Part shown: positions 8,797 through 17,877 of the stretch, in pieces
Layout: every line of letters starts with the position of its first letter
Numbering within the stretch: the stretch's first letter is position 1
Translations under genes and position numbers: made by a program
NCBI GenBank assembly: GCA_028824685.1
Contig: JAPPCZ010000022.1
Location: forward strand, 24,050 to 88,049
Length of the DNA stretch: 64,000 nucleotides
DNA from: Candidatus Poribacteria bacterium
GTDB lineage: Bacteria; Poribacteria; WGA-4E; WGA-3G
Direction: 5' to 3'
The notes under the pieces: model-generated
Seen by the model: the letters and a program-made list of their open reading frames with translations, nothing else
Told to the model about the DNA's origin: nothing
The model's database searches: none

Positions 8797-9732
8797 TTAC
8801 GATACTGTGCTACCTTTACAGATTTTCATGGTTTCTTCAAGGTTTTGAATACCCGCTGTGGTGCCAATAGCAGTAACGCATGCGGCACCGGTGGCAGATG
8901 CCAATTCAGCTGTTGTTTTAAGATCCCACTCTTTTACCATTCCAGCGAGAAAACCTGCTACGTACGCATCGCCAGCACCGGTCGCATCAACAACATCCAC
9001 AGAATATGCGGGGACAAAAAGTTCCTCTTCAGGAGTTGATACATAGCTACCGCGTTCACCCATTTTTATTCCAATAGTGCTGATACCGTAGTTCCTCAAA
9101 AATTTGGAGATTCCGCGCAGATCAGATGTGCCTGCGAGATGTTCTGCTTCGGTTAAACTCGGTAGGAAGATGTCAACGAATGGCAAACAAGGTTCCAACG
9201 TTTCCAGCCATTTTCCCGTTGCGTCCCATGCGGTATCAAGTGAAGTCGTTATTCCTAATGTTTTTGCTTTTTGGAGGACATTCGCCATGGGTTGCCCATC
9301 GAATTTGGGCATAACAAGGGCACCTGCAATGTGCAGAATTTTAGCAGTTTTAATAATATCCCAATTGAGATCGTCTTCTCCCAGTTCGCCATTCGCTCCG
9401 ATATAGTGGCAGAAACTCCGCTCGCCATCGGAAGCGATCGCCACGAATGTAAAGGAGGTATTCGCGTTTACGTCCCGTTGTATGCCTGCTGTGTCAACCC
9501 GATTTTCTGTAAGCGTTTGCAGAACTAAATCCCCAAAATGGTCGTTGCCGATTTTACCCATAGCACCAACAGAGACACCGAGTCGTGAGAGCGCAATTGC
9601 TGTGTTATTGGCACAACCACCGCCATGGATTTCCAATTGATCAAATAATTCCAGTTTGCCTTTTTCAGGAAAACGATCTATCGGTCTGCCAAGCACATCA
9701 ACGACAAAAATTCCGAGCGATAACACATCCAT
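8797..9732 (-). CDS. PfkB-family carbohydrate/nucleoside kinase
   Basis: A 311-residue ribokinase-like enzyme. The N-terminal substrate-binding motif GGGCANNTAIALSRLG (about residues 33-48) and the C-terminal ATP/anion-hole motif VDATGAGDAYVAGFL with the catalytic Asp (about 247-261) are both intact. The family phosphorylates sugars or nucleosides such as ribose, fructose, KDG or adenosine; nothing here fixes which. Starts MDVLSLGIFVVDVLGRP. Short gaps on both sides (22 and 37 bp) place it in one transcription unit with the ABC ATPase and the membrane protein. Confidence 0.92.
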   Translation of the reverse strand: MDVLSLGIFVVDVLGRPIDRFPEKGKLELFDQLEIHGGGCANNTAIALSRLGVSVGAMGKIGNDHFGDLVLQTLTENRVDTAGIQRDVNANTSFTFVAIASDGERSFCHYIGANGELGEDDLNWDIIKTAKILHIAGALVMPKFDGQPMANVLQKAKTLGITTSLDTAWDATGKWLETLEPCLPFVDIFLPSLTEAEHLAGTSDLRGISKFLRNYGISTIGIKMGERGSYVSTPEEELFVPAYSVDVVDATGAGDAYVAGFLAGMVKEWDLKTTAELASATGAACVTAIGTTAGIQNLEETMKICKGSTVS

Positions 9733-9769
9733 CTATTCACCTTTCATCGCCTAAAGTTTTAGCGTGAGG

Positions 9770-11746
9770 TTACATCTCTTTGTCTTCTTCATCAAGATAC
9801 ATAATAACTAATGTTTCATCATTTGAGGTAATATTTTCGTCTGCAGACATGAATGGGATCGTTGTTGAAACCTGCCCTAACTGCGAAGTCCATCCAATTA
9901 ATACCGTGCGGTTTTGAACTTTATCAATCGTAAGTGCATTTTCAGGTTTTAAGAAATATAGTAGTAAACCTTCTCGCTGTAAAATTTGTGCGAACGTTTT
10001 TCGAGTCCCTTCAAGCCCTTCGTGCGGAGGTATTTTATTTATCGTTTTATCTGATGCCTCTGATGACCGTAAATCACTACTGCCAAGTGTGATTTTTCCC
10101 AAATGAGTTGCCTCTTCTCCCGTAATTCTCCAGGCATTTTCAAGTGTTATTTGAGATTGTTGCGTATCCAACGGGAAAAATGTTTCTTTCACATAAGTAC
10201 TAGGACTCCACGGTTCTAAAGAGACATCTCGTAGTTGAAACGGTGAACCTTGAAAGAATTTTGATGGCTTGTTGATACTTTCATTTTTTAAAGGGCGGAT
10301 AAAAGTGTTTTGTCCCAACGCAATTGACGTTTTGCTACGTGCAGTAGTCCTAAGCGAAATATAACTTTGTAAATGCACATTTTTCTGTTCAGGATAGACT
10401 GATAGTATTGAAAACCGATCTGTCTCTATTTTTTTAGGTAAGACTGCTCGCTCCACACCAATCGCACTAACAGATACGAGAACAAAAATTAATCCTCCAA
10501 GCCAATATCTTAAATTTCTTTTTTGTGAAAATTGCCCACGTTTCCCACAATAGAGAAGAAATCCACCAAAACCGAGTAGATATATCGGTAATATGACAGC
10601 CAAAAATTTAAGCAGTGGAATCTGTGTTGGCACTCTCGATAGAAACTGCTTATGAATCTTGTTTTCGTGTTGCCGAAATGGCGCATACTGTTCAGCAAAT
10701 AGTCTTGGCGATTTTCCGTGTGTTTTGAGTAGCCAACGCCAAAAGTTTTCTCCTGCATTTAGGTTTGAAAATGGCGGTGCATTGTAATCAAAAGAGAAAC
10801 ATATAATTTGACCACTTCCCAAATTTCGTTTCGCGATGTAGATATGTTCCTCTGCCCCGAGCAAAGTGCGATATTCAGGTTTTGGTTCAAAATGAATGTT
10901 CTTGAATGCAGCAATTACATTGTTTGTGGTGCTGGATTCAGATACTGTATTAAATCCAAATCGTTGTTGCAAAGGAGGCGGCACCTTATCAATTGTTTCT
11001 TCACGTATCAATTTGACCGGAAGATATTGCTCAATAAAACTACCTTTCAGGTAACGAAAAGCACTACCGCCTGATACAATAAGTGTTCCACCACGCTGCA
11101 CCCATTCTAATAGTGCTGTTTGCTGCTGTTTAGAAACACGCCTCTCAGTGAGTGATACCTCGCGAATAACCATCAGATCAACTGCACTATAACCTACCCA
11201 TCGTGTTGGTAATGCGTTTGAATTCGGAAGATATCTGATGTGTGTTTGTATGTCATCGTCATCCAATTGTTTTTTGTCAATGATTTTTTTTAGTTTGTCT
11301 CCGCTCGGTGCTAATACCAAGACGAAATAGTCTTTGTTTTTTGTAGGTGTCAGTAGTGAGAATTCTTGCGTAGCACTTGGTTCTGAATTGACAATCTCAA
11401 TTTCTTTATCGTCTCCTCTTGTTCGCACCACTTGAATGAAAAGTTTTTTGGCATTTTTGGGACAGTAGATATAGAGTTTTTTATGTTTCAGATCAGTTTT
11501 ACTCAGTTGCAGCGGGATTGCATAACGGTAAATAGATTTATCCGAAAAAAAGTCACGAACTTCAACGGCAAGCTCTCCGTTAAATGTATTGGGTTCATTC
11601 TGACTCCTCACGGTAACATTCAAGGATGTCCATTTTCCCGCCTTATATCCGTTGTTGAAACCAAACCTTACATCTTCGATATCTACCGCACAGAAGGCTG
11701 AAGATACCATAAAAAACGCTAAGAAAACTATAATTTTCGTTTTCAT
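9770..11746 (-). CDS. Exported/membrane protein, 658 aa, with central Rossmann-like domain and two C-terminal membrane helices
   Basis: Not matched to a named protein. A Sec signal peptide (MKTKIIVFLAFFMVSSAFCA) is followed by a beta-rich domain, a central section with WVQRGGTLIVSGGSAF, as seen in class I glutamine-amidotransferase-like folds of uncharacterised membrane proteins, and two hydrophobic helices at about 382-402 and 415-436 (LLKFLAVILPIYLLGFGGF and WLGGLIFVLVSVSAIG). A further domain of about 200 residues follows. Large proteins of this layout often sit beside ABC-2 ATPases in PVC bacteria, and one lies two genes downstream here, so a role in an export or gliding-type complex is possible. 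Function uncertain. Confidence 0.7.
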   Translation of the reverse strand: MKTKIIVFLAFFMVSSAFCAVDIEDVRFGFNNGYKAGKWTSLNVTVRSQNEPNTFNGELAVEVRDFFSDKSIYRYAIPLQLSKTDLKHKKLYIYCPKNAKKLFIQVVRTRGDDKEIEIVNSEPSATQEFSLLTPTKNKDYFVLVLAPSGDKLKKIIDKKQLDDDDIQTHIRYLPNSNALPTRWVGYSAVDLMVIREVSLTERRVSKQQQTALLEWVQRGGTLIVSGGSAFRYLKGSFIEQYLPVKLIREETIDKVPPPLQQRFGFNTVSESSTTNNVIAAFKNIHFEPKPEYRTLLGAEEHIYIAKRNLGSGQIICFSFDYNAPPFSNLNAGENFWRWLLKTHGKSPRLFAEQYAPFRQHENKIHKQFLSRVPTQIPLLKFLAVILPIYLLGFGGFLLYCGKRGQFSQKRNLRYWLGGLIFVLVSVSAIGVERAVLPKKIETDRFSILSVYPEQKNVHLQSYISLRTTARSKTSIALGQNTFIRPLKNESINKPSKFFQGSPFQLRDVSLEPWSPSTYVKETFFPLDTQQSQITLENAWRITGEEATHLGKITLGSSDLRSSEASDKTINKIPPHEGLEGTRKTFAQILQREGLLLYFLKPENALTIDKVQNRTVLIGWTSQLGQVSTTIPFMSADENITSNDETLVIMYLDEEDKEM

Positions 11747-11796
11747 TGCAACTCCAACTAACGAGATGGTGAAGTATAAGACGTAAAACTTCTATT

Positions 11797-12642
11797 TTAG
11801 ATGAGTCTTACAGGATTTTTAGAGAGTCGCGTCTCTATTGCGCCATCAAATGCATGTGTGCTAAAAACTCCGTTTCCCAACATAATCATTGACGCTATAC
11901 CACCTAATGCCTCAATCTGTGCAATTGTGTTTATCACCCGCTTATCGCTCAGTAAACCGCTTTCTACTGAAAATTGTTTGGCTACTGCAAAACATGCGTT
12001 AAAAAGTTCAGGATTCGACGGCGTATGTGTAAGTCTTTGCAGCGCGGCTAACGCAGTATCCGCAGCACGGTTGATACGTTTCGTTTGTTCCTTGTTTCTG
12101 AGGACTTCGCTCGTTTGAATTGGTCCAAAGTAACGATAATAGATAGGTTGTTCGGGAATTGGCAACTTGTCAGCAACTAATGGCGCGCCTTCCTTCAACT
12201 TCACGAGACATCCTCCATGATATTGTGAGCAGACATCACCTAACCCTGTTCGATTTTCAACTTCAGCCACATGCGCGATCATTGCGAGTTCTTCATTTTC
12301 TTTATGTGTTCCTATCAACTCGTTCAATGCGTACGCTGTAGCAAGCGCAGCAGCACCACTCAAGCCGAAGCCACAACCCAAAGGAAGCGGAGACGTTAGA
12401 TTTACTTTTATACCTGCGATTTCTTTATCTTGAGTTAGCCGTTTTACAACAGCGCGGACAGTAGGAAAATTGATGTCCTCACCGTTAAACAGCACCTTTG
12501 CTTGATGATGTTCCGAGACGGTGGCTTGGACACCTTCTGTGACGGTGAAACCCATACCGAGAGAATGCATACGTTCTGGATCGTCATGCGGAATAACTTT
12601 AAAGACGCACGAAATGTTGCCTGGTGCAAAAGCACTCGTCAT
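11797..12642 (-). CDS. GHMP-family kinase, pantoate-kinase-like
   Basis: A 281-residue GHMP kinase. It starts TSAFAPGNISCVF, has the phosphate-binding loop PLPLGCGFGLSGAAALATAY (about residues 85-104), and an ENRTGLGDV segment that closely resembles archaeal pantoate kinase (COG1829), which phosphorylates pantoate in the archaeal route to CoA. Bacteria normally phosphorylate pantothenate instead, so the substrate here needs care. ATG at 12642 has AAAGGAGCG upstream. It lies between a sulfatase and the large membrane protein in the same minus-strand cluster. No phosphopantothenate synthetase partner is in the window. GHMP membership is firm; pantoate specificity is inference. Confidence 0.75.
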   Translation of the reverse strand: MTSAFAPGNISCVFKVIPHDDPERMHSLGMGFTVTEGVQATVSEHHQAKVLFNGEDINFPTVRAVVKRLTQDKEIAGIKVNLTSPLPLGCGFGLSGAAALATAYALNELIGTHKENEELAMIAHVAEVENRTGLGDVCSQYHGGCLVKLKEGAPLVADKLPIPEQPIYYRYFGPIQTSEVLRNKEQTKRINRAADTALAALQRLTHTPSNPELFNACFAVAKQFSVESGLLSDKRVINTIAQIEALGGIASMIMLGNGVFSTHAFDGAIETRLSKNPVRLI

Positions 12643-12713
12643 ATCGCTCCTTTCTCAAGTTCATTGCAAATTTATATAGAAGTAAATGCAACGCAATAAT
12701 TGAATAGCAAACA

Positions 12714-14252
12714 CTAAGCCCTCTGTTGTCTTCTACTTTCCCTTGGATTGAAGGCATCTTCACCATACACCCCATCTCCAATTTTTGCCCTTTGTCCTCT
12801 ACCGGTGACTGCACATCTTGTGCCATCCAATCGTGGAATTACGTACCGCTCAAACCATGCACCCATCTGCTGTCGCATGTCGGTTATCAATGCTTTTTGT
12901 GACTTGTCATCTATTAGATTTTTCCGTTCTCCCGGGTCTTTCACTAAGTCATACAATTCATGCGGGCCGTAAGGATAGCGGTGAACATATTTCCACTCTT
13001 GCGTGCGTATCATACGGACAGGACCGTACTCATCGAAAACAACAACTTCATCTTGAGCATCGTTTGTTTTTCTGGTCAGTGCGGGGACAAAACTTCTACC
13101 GGGCGATATATCGTCATTCGGGTCGGGTAAACCGAGGTAATCAAGCAGTGTCGGCATGAAATCGTATTGACTTACCATCGCCTCACTGACGCGTCCCTCT
13201 GGAATTTTACCGGGTTGGCTCATGATAAAAGGAACTTTTACCGAATTCTCATACATATTCAACGGGAACGTGCCGTTGCCTTTGTGCCAAAATCCATGAT
13301 GTCCGCACGAGTATCCATTATCACTACTAAAGACAACAAGCGTGTTTTCACGGATACCTAACTCATCAAGTCGATCTAAAATCCTGCCGACGTTTAGATC
13401 AAGTGCTGTTATCGCAGCAAAATAACCTTTCAACGATTCGCGATTTCCCATGTGTTGGTTTGTGCCGCGTCCTGCCCACGGGTGCAATGCCTCCTGTGGA
13501 CATGTCTTGAACGGGCAATTATCGTAAGAAGCAACGATGTCTTGCGGGTGTCCTGTAAAAGGCGTATGCGGTGCGTTGTAGTTGACACTGAGATAGAACG
13601 GGCCTGCTTTATTAGCAGAAATAAAATTTAACGCATCATCGGTAATTACGTCAGTAAGGTAGCCGGGTTGCCTTTCTACCTGTCCATCTCGGATCATGTT
13701 GGCATTGTTGTATCTGCTTCCACCTAAGGGCATAGCAAACCAGTGACTAAAGCCATGTTGTGGTGTCAAACTATCACCGAGATGCCACTTGCCACTTAAC
13801 CCCACAGTGTAACCATTTTCGGCGAGAACATCGGTATAGCAGGTCAAACCTTCAAGATAACGTTCAGCATTGGGTGGCATGCTGCCGTCACGGCAAAAAT
13901 CATGCACACCGTGTGCTGAGGGGATGCGTCCAGTCATCAGGCTTGCGCGTGCTGGCGAACACACAGGAGTTGTACAGAAAAAATTGGGAAAGCGAGTTCC
14001 CTCTGAAGCAAGTTGGTCGATAAAAGGTGTGCGGACTTCGTCGTTACCGCTACAACCTGCAGCCCAAGGTCCTTGGTCATCTGTTAATATAAAAATGACA
14101 TTTGAGTGGTTTTGCATTTGATCACCTCCTATTTTCTCTTCACCGATCAAGATCGCTGGTGCAACTGCAGCAGCAACAGTCCCAGTACTTACGTGCTTCA
14201 AAAAACGCCGACGCGAAATATTCGGGCTATGTCTTTTCTCCGTATCCGACAT
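12714..14252 (-). CDS. Type I sulfatase with Tat leader
   Basis: About 512 residues. Hydrolyses sulfate esters using a formylglycine made from the cysteine of CSPAR (Cys98). The N-terminus holds a twin-arginine signal, SRRRFLKH followed by a hydrophobic stretch to AILIG. Metal-site residues are visible in LTDDQGPW and in the C-terminal VVFSSDNGYSCGHHG. ATG at 14252 follows GGGAAGAG. A second ATG at 14117 (residue 46) is preceded by AGGAGGTGATCAA, a near-perfect ribosome site, and would give a leaderless protein aligned with the paralogue's N-terminus. It is a tandem duplicate of the 14301-15704 gene, 48 bp away. Substrate unknown; probably a glycan sulfate. Confidence 0.93.
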   Translation of the reverse strand: MSDTEKRHSPNISRRRFLKHVSTGTVAAAVAPAILIGEEKIGGDQMQNHSNVIFILTDDQGPWAAGCSGNDEVRTPFIDQLASEGTRFPNFFCTTPVCSPARASLMTGRIPSAHGVHDFCRDGSMPPNAERYLEGLTCYTDVLAENGYTVGLSGKWHLGDSLTPQHGFSHWFAMPLGGSRYNNANMIRDGQVERQPGYLTDVITDDALNFISANKAGPFYLSVNYNAPHTPFTGHPQDIVASYDNCPFKTCPQEALHPWAGRGTNQHMGNRESLKGYFAAITALDLNVGRILDRLDELGIRENTLVVFSSDNGYSCGHHGFWHKGNGTFPLNMYENSVKVPFIMSQPGKIPEGRVSEAMVSQYDFMPTLLDYLGLPDPNDDISPGRSFVPALTRKTNDAQDEVVVFDEYGPVRMIRTQEWKYVHRYPYGPHELYDLVKDPGERKNLIDDKSQKALITDMRQQMGAWFERYVIPRLDGTRCAVTGRGQRAKIGDGVYGEDAFNPRESRRQQRA

Positions 14253-14300
14253 GCTCTTCCCTTTTGATACTAAAACCAAATGCAAATGGAGACATGTTGT

Positions 14301-15704
14301 CTACACATTTCGTTGAGGTGGAGCGTATCTTGGATGGAAGGAATCTTCACCATAATTCCCATCACCAATCTTAGCCGCTTGTCCACCGCCAGTGACTGAA
14401 CATCTTGCACCATCTAATTCCGGCACGACATATCGCTCAAACCATGCGCCCATCTGTTGTCGCATATCGCTTATCAGTGCGTTATGTTCCTTTTCATCTA
14501 TCAGATTGTTACGTTCCCCTGGGTCTTTCACTAAGTTGTAGAGTTCATGTGGCCCATAAGCATAACGGTGAACATATTTCCACTCTTGTGTGCGTATCAT
14601 ACGGACAGGACCATATTCATCAAAGACGACGACCTCATCTTGGGCACCGTTTGTTTCTCCGGTGAGTGCGGAGACAAAACTTCTACCGGGTGACATGTCA
14701 TCATTCGGATCGGGCAAACCGAGATAATCAAGCAGTGTCGGCATAAAATCGTATTGACTTACCATCGCCTCACTCACGCGCCCTTCTGGAATCCTGCCCG
14801 GCTGACTGATAACAAAAGGAACCTTGACCGAATTTTCATACATATTCAGCGGGAATGTGCCGTTGCCTTTATGCCAAAAACCGTGATGTCCACACGAATA
14901 ACCGTTATCACTACTGAAAACGACAAGTGTGTTTTCACGAATACCTAACTCAGCAAGTCGGTCTAAAATCCGTCCAACATTTAAATCAAGTGCTGTTATT
15001 GCTGCAAAATAACCTTTTAACGACTCGCGATTTCCCATGTGTGCTGCAGCACCCTGCACTGCCCATGGATGTAACGGTTCTTGAGGACAGGTCTTGAATG
15101 GACAATCATCGTAAGAATCTACAATGTCTTGCGGATGTCCAGTAAACGGCGTATGTGGCGCGTTGTAGTTTACGCTAAGATAAAACGGGCCTTCGCTATT
15201 CGCGGAGATAAAGTCTAACGCGTCATCCGTGATAACATCGGTGAGGTAACCGGGTTGCTGCTCTACTTGTCCATCCCGAATCATATTTGCATCGTTATAT
15301 TGGCTTCCACCGGTGGGTAACGCGAACCAGTGACTGAACCCGTGCTGTGGCGTTAAGCTATCTCCGAGGTGCCATTTACCGCTCAATCCTACAGTGTAAT
15401 TATTCTCAGCAAGAACGTCGGTATAGCAGGTCAATCCTTCGAGATAACGTGCGGGGTCAGGTGGCATGTTTCCATCGCGAATCCAGTCGTGTACTCCATG
15501 TGCTGAAGGAATGCGTCCGGTCATAAGGCTTGCGCGTGCTGGTGAGCAGACGGGACTCGTGCAGAAAAAATTGGGAAAGCGGGTGCCTTCTGCAGCAAGT
15601 TGGTCAATAAAAGGGGTGCGAACCTCATCGTTACCACAACAACCTGCTGCCCAAGGTCCCTGGTCGTCTGTCAATACAAAAATAACATTTGGTTGGTTTT
15701 CCAC
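14301..15704 (-). CDS. Type I sulfatase, no leader peptide
   Basis: A 467-residue sulfatase that matches the downstream neighbour almost residue for residue through the catalytic region, with CSPAR (Cys53), LTDDQGPWAAG and the conserved SSDNGYSCGHHG. The start is GTG (MENQPNVIFV) with GGAG about 10 nt upstream. No signal peptide is visible, so this copy should be cytoplasmic or exported by another route, in contrast to the Tat-bearing paralogue. It follows a PhyH-type dioxygenase at a gap of 80 bp and is probably in the same cluster. The Cys-type motif makes it a client of the radical SAM maturase at 40517. Confidence 0.93.
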   Translation of the reverse strand: MENQPNVIFVLTDDQGPWAAGCCGNDEVRTPFIDQLAAEGTRFPNFFCTSPVCSPARASLMTGRIPSAHGVHDWIRDGNMPPDPARYLEGLTCYTDVLAENNYTVGLSGKWHLGDSLTPQHGFSHWFALPTGGSQYNDANMIRDGQVEQQPGYLTDVITDDALDFISANSEGPFYLSVNYNAPHTPFTGHPQDIVDSYDDCPFKTCPQEPLHPWAVQGAAAHMGNRESLKGYFAAITALDLNVGRILDRLAELGIRENTLVVFSSDNGYSCGHHGFWHKGNGTFPLNMYENSVKVPFVISQPGRIPEGRVSEAMVSQYDFMPTLLDYLGLPDPNDDMSPGRSFVSALTGETNGAQDEVVVFDEYGPVRMIRTQEWKYVHRYAYGPHELYNLVKDPGERNNLIDEKEHNALISDMRQQMGAWFERYVVPELDGARCSVTGGGQAAKIGDGNYGEDSFHPRYAPPQRNV

Positions 15705-15784
15705 TTTGAATTCTCCATTTTAGAAGTAAATAATAACGACTCTGGCAATAAACGTTGAATCTTTCATCTCAGTATTCAATCTCG

Positions 15785-16636
15785 TTATGCTACAGGGAAT
15801 CCACTACCGACAAGCGGTTCGCCATCAGCAACTTCAATTGTCGGAACAAGGACGTGTCCCGGAGATTGCGCGTTGTTATAGCAAACATCTTGTGCCATAA
15901 ATATCATGACAAACGCCCGACGTTGACGATCCGTGACATTTGGCGGTGTGCCGTGCCAATTAAGACAGTGATGGAACATACACTCGCCCGCTTTTAACTC
16001 TACTGGAATGCCGTGACTGATGTCCAAACTCCGTCTCTCATTCCACGGATTCGGGGGTGGTTCACGACCTTCTTCTTGTGCTTTTGTTGTTTCTGCATTG
16101 AATGCTGCTCTCGCTTCAACTGAGAAACGTTCGTCTTTGTGGCTTTTCGGCATGACGTGCATGCAACCGCTGTCCACCGTGGCGTCGTCTAAAGCAAGCC
16201 AACAACTCACAATGTTCGGTGGACTGAGGGGCCAAAAAAAGAAGTCGTGATGAAAACCGAAATGTCCGTTGTCTTGTGGCGGTTTGGAAATAACTTGGTC
16301 ATGCCAGAGGCGTACTTCAGGGGTTCCCAATAATGCACACGCTGTTCCTGCAATTAACGGGTTATGGATAGCAGCCTCGTAACTGGCTTCCCGTTTCCAC
16401 ATGTTAACGAATTGATGGATTGCACGCGGGTGACCTCTGCCTCTGTTGAGTTGCTGTCCTTGGCGGTCGTGTCCGTACTTGAACTCTGGGGATGAATCGT
16501 CGCCTTCATTGAGTTCCAATTCAATGATAGCATCTAACCCATCGCGCATGGTTTCTACACCATCGCTATCTAAAACTTTCCCGAATTTGAGATAACCGTT
16601 TTCCTGAAAAAAGTCAACCTGTTCCTGTGTTGCCAT
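15785..16636 (-). CDS. Phytanoyl-CoA dioxygenase (PhyH) family protein
   Basis: A 283-residue Fe(II)/2-oxoglutarate oxygenase-like protein. The iron motif HxD appears as HHDFFFWP (about residue 126), with a distal histidine in HCLNWHGTPPN and an arginine in QRRAFVMIF for 2-oxoglutarate. ATG at 16636 has AAGGAGAAACAGA in front; the longer frame from 16666 lacks such a site. It is followed by the two sulfatases and preceded by an SDR, so it may be part of a catabolic cluster for a modified sugar or lipid. Substrates of bacterial PhyH proteins are rarely known. Confidence 0.9.
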   Translation of the reverse strand: MATQEQVDFFQENGYLKFGKVLDSDGVETMRDGLDAIIELELNEGDDSSPEFKYGHDRQGQQLNRGRGHPRAIHQFVNMWKREASYEAAIHNPLIAGTACALLGTPEVRLWHDQVISKPPQDNGHFGFHHDFFFWPLSPPNIVSCWLALDDATVDSGCMHVMPKSHKDERFSVEARAAFNAETTKAQEEGREPPPNPWNERRSLDISHGIPVELKAGECMFHHCLNWHGTPPNVTDRQRRAFVMIFMAQDVCYNNAQSPGHVLVPTIEVADGEPLVGSGFPVA

Positions 16637-16690
16637 TCTGTTTCTCCTTGTGAATTTGATGTTCATTTAAAATTGACGAAGTTGTATGAT

Positions 16691-17449
16691 TTAAATCGGG
16701 AACTGATGATTACCAGCAGTCAATCCGCCATCAATGACAAAAACGGCACCTGTCGCAAAACTTGCCTCATCGGATGCGAGGAACAGCGCGGCGTTCGCTA
16801 TGTCCACCGGTTTTCCGATACGTCCCAACGGATACCATGGTGTGATTTCGTCCAAAATATTCGGATTCCGTTCAATCATCGGTTCCCACACTTCAGTTTG
16901 CACAGTGCCGGGGCAGATACAGTTGATACGAATATTATCTTTACCGTGTGCAACTGCCATAGAACGAGTTAAAGCGATAACCCCGCCCTTTGCTGCAGAA
17001 TAGGCATGGATTCCTTGTAATCCGATAAGACCGTTAACTGATGCGATGTTGACAATATTACCACCGTCTCCCTGTTGCATAATCGGTATAACAGCGTTGC
17101 TACAATGACTCGTGCCTTGAAGCGCAACTGCCAAGTTTGCCTCCCAGTTGTTGTTCAAGACATTTTCTGTGGAACAGATAGCGTTATTTACAAGGATGTC
17201 AACTGTTCCATAAGCACTGACAACCTCAGTGATAAGTGTTTCTGCTTCTACAGCCTCGGAGACATCCGCCTTAACAAATATCGCTTCCCCACCCGCATCG
17301 TTAATAGCAGATACCGTTGCTGTGCCGATGGCATCGTTTACGTCATCAACGACAACTTTTGCCCCTTCTTCGGCAAACCGAATGGCTATTGCTCTACCTA
17401 TTCCGCGTCCTGCGCCTGTGACAATGGCTGTTTTGTCTTTTAACCGCAT
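16691..17449 (-). CDS. Short-chain dehydrogenase/reductase
   Basis: A classical SDR of about 252 residues with cofactor motif TGAGRGIGRA, the NNA motif as VNNAICST, the catalytic Ser in NIASVNG and YSAAKGG, and C-terminal FVIDGGLTAG. The acidic VVVDDVND after the second strand suggests NAD. I start at MRLKDK (17449), the usual position for the family; an in-frame ATG at 17476 adds nine residues and neither has an ideal ribosome site. It is the first gene of the long minus-strand cluster, 54 bp before the PhyH gene. Confidence 0.92.
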   Translation of the reverse strand: MRLKDKTAIVTGAGRGIGRAIAIRFAEEGAKVVVDDVNDAIGTATVSAINDAGGEAIFVKADVSEAVEAETLITEVVSAYGTVDILVNNAICSTENVLNNNWEANLAVALQGTSHCSNAVIPIMQQGDGGNIVNIASVNGLIGLQGIHAYSAAKGGVIALTRSMAVAHGKDNIRINCICPGTVQTEVWEPMIERNPNILDEITPWYPLGRIGKPVDIANAALFLASDEASFATGAVFVIDGGLTAGNHQFPI

Positions 17450-17536
17450 GATGTGTTTTTCATATCCTTTTTCCATATTGTATGGTATAATAAAAAAACA
17501 ATTGAAGCGAGTACTTAAACAACTAAAGAGTGTATA

Positions 17537-17869
17537 ATGACATCAACTGGCATCCGCTGGACAACACATGACCGATATAGTAACGAAATCTATCTAACAC
17601 ATGAACGTTAGCAGCATATTATTGCTTCAATTAACCATCCAGATATGACTGACTATGAGAAACATCTAAAGGCAACAATTCGCCACGGAACAAGAACGCA
17701 AGATTCGTTGAATCCACAAAAGTATCGTTATGTAAACGCCTTTAATGACTTACCAGCAGATAATACCCACATAATTGCAATTGTTCTGTTCCGGTTTCGT
17801 GAAAATTCGGACGGTAAACCTATTTCAAATAACTACATTGTCACAGCTTATCAAAAACAGATTAGGTGA
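17537..17869 (+). pseudogene. Small toxin-like ORF interrupted by an in-frame TAG
   Basis: Translation from ATG at 17537 gives 24 residues ending LTHER, then TAG at 17609-17611, then the same frame continues QHIIASINHPDM and on to 17869 without further stops. The sense of the sequence on both sides suggests one protein of about 110 residues in which a Trp codon (TGG) became TAG; ER-W-QHI-x-HP is a pattern seen in small DUF4258/PBECR-like proteins. It overlaps the following DUF2283-like gene, a typical partner arrangement. It may be a true pseudogene, or the start may be the ATG at 17645, giving a shorter protein. Confidence 0.55.
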
Positions 17870-17877
17870 AAATAGCA

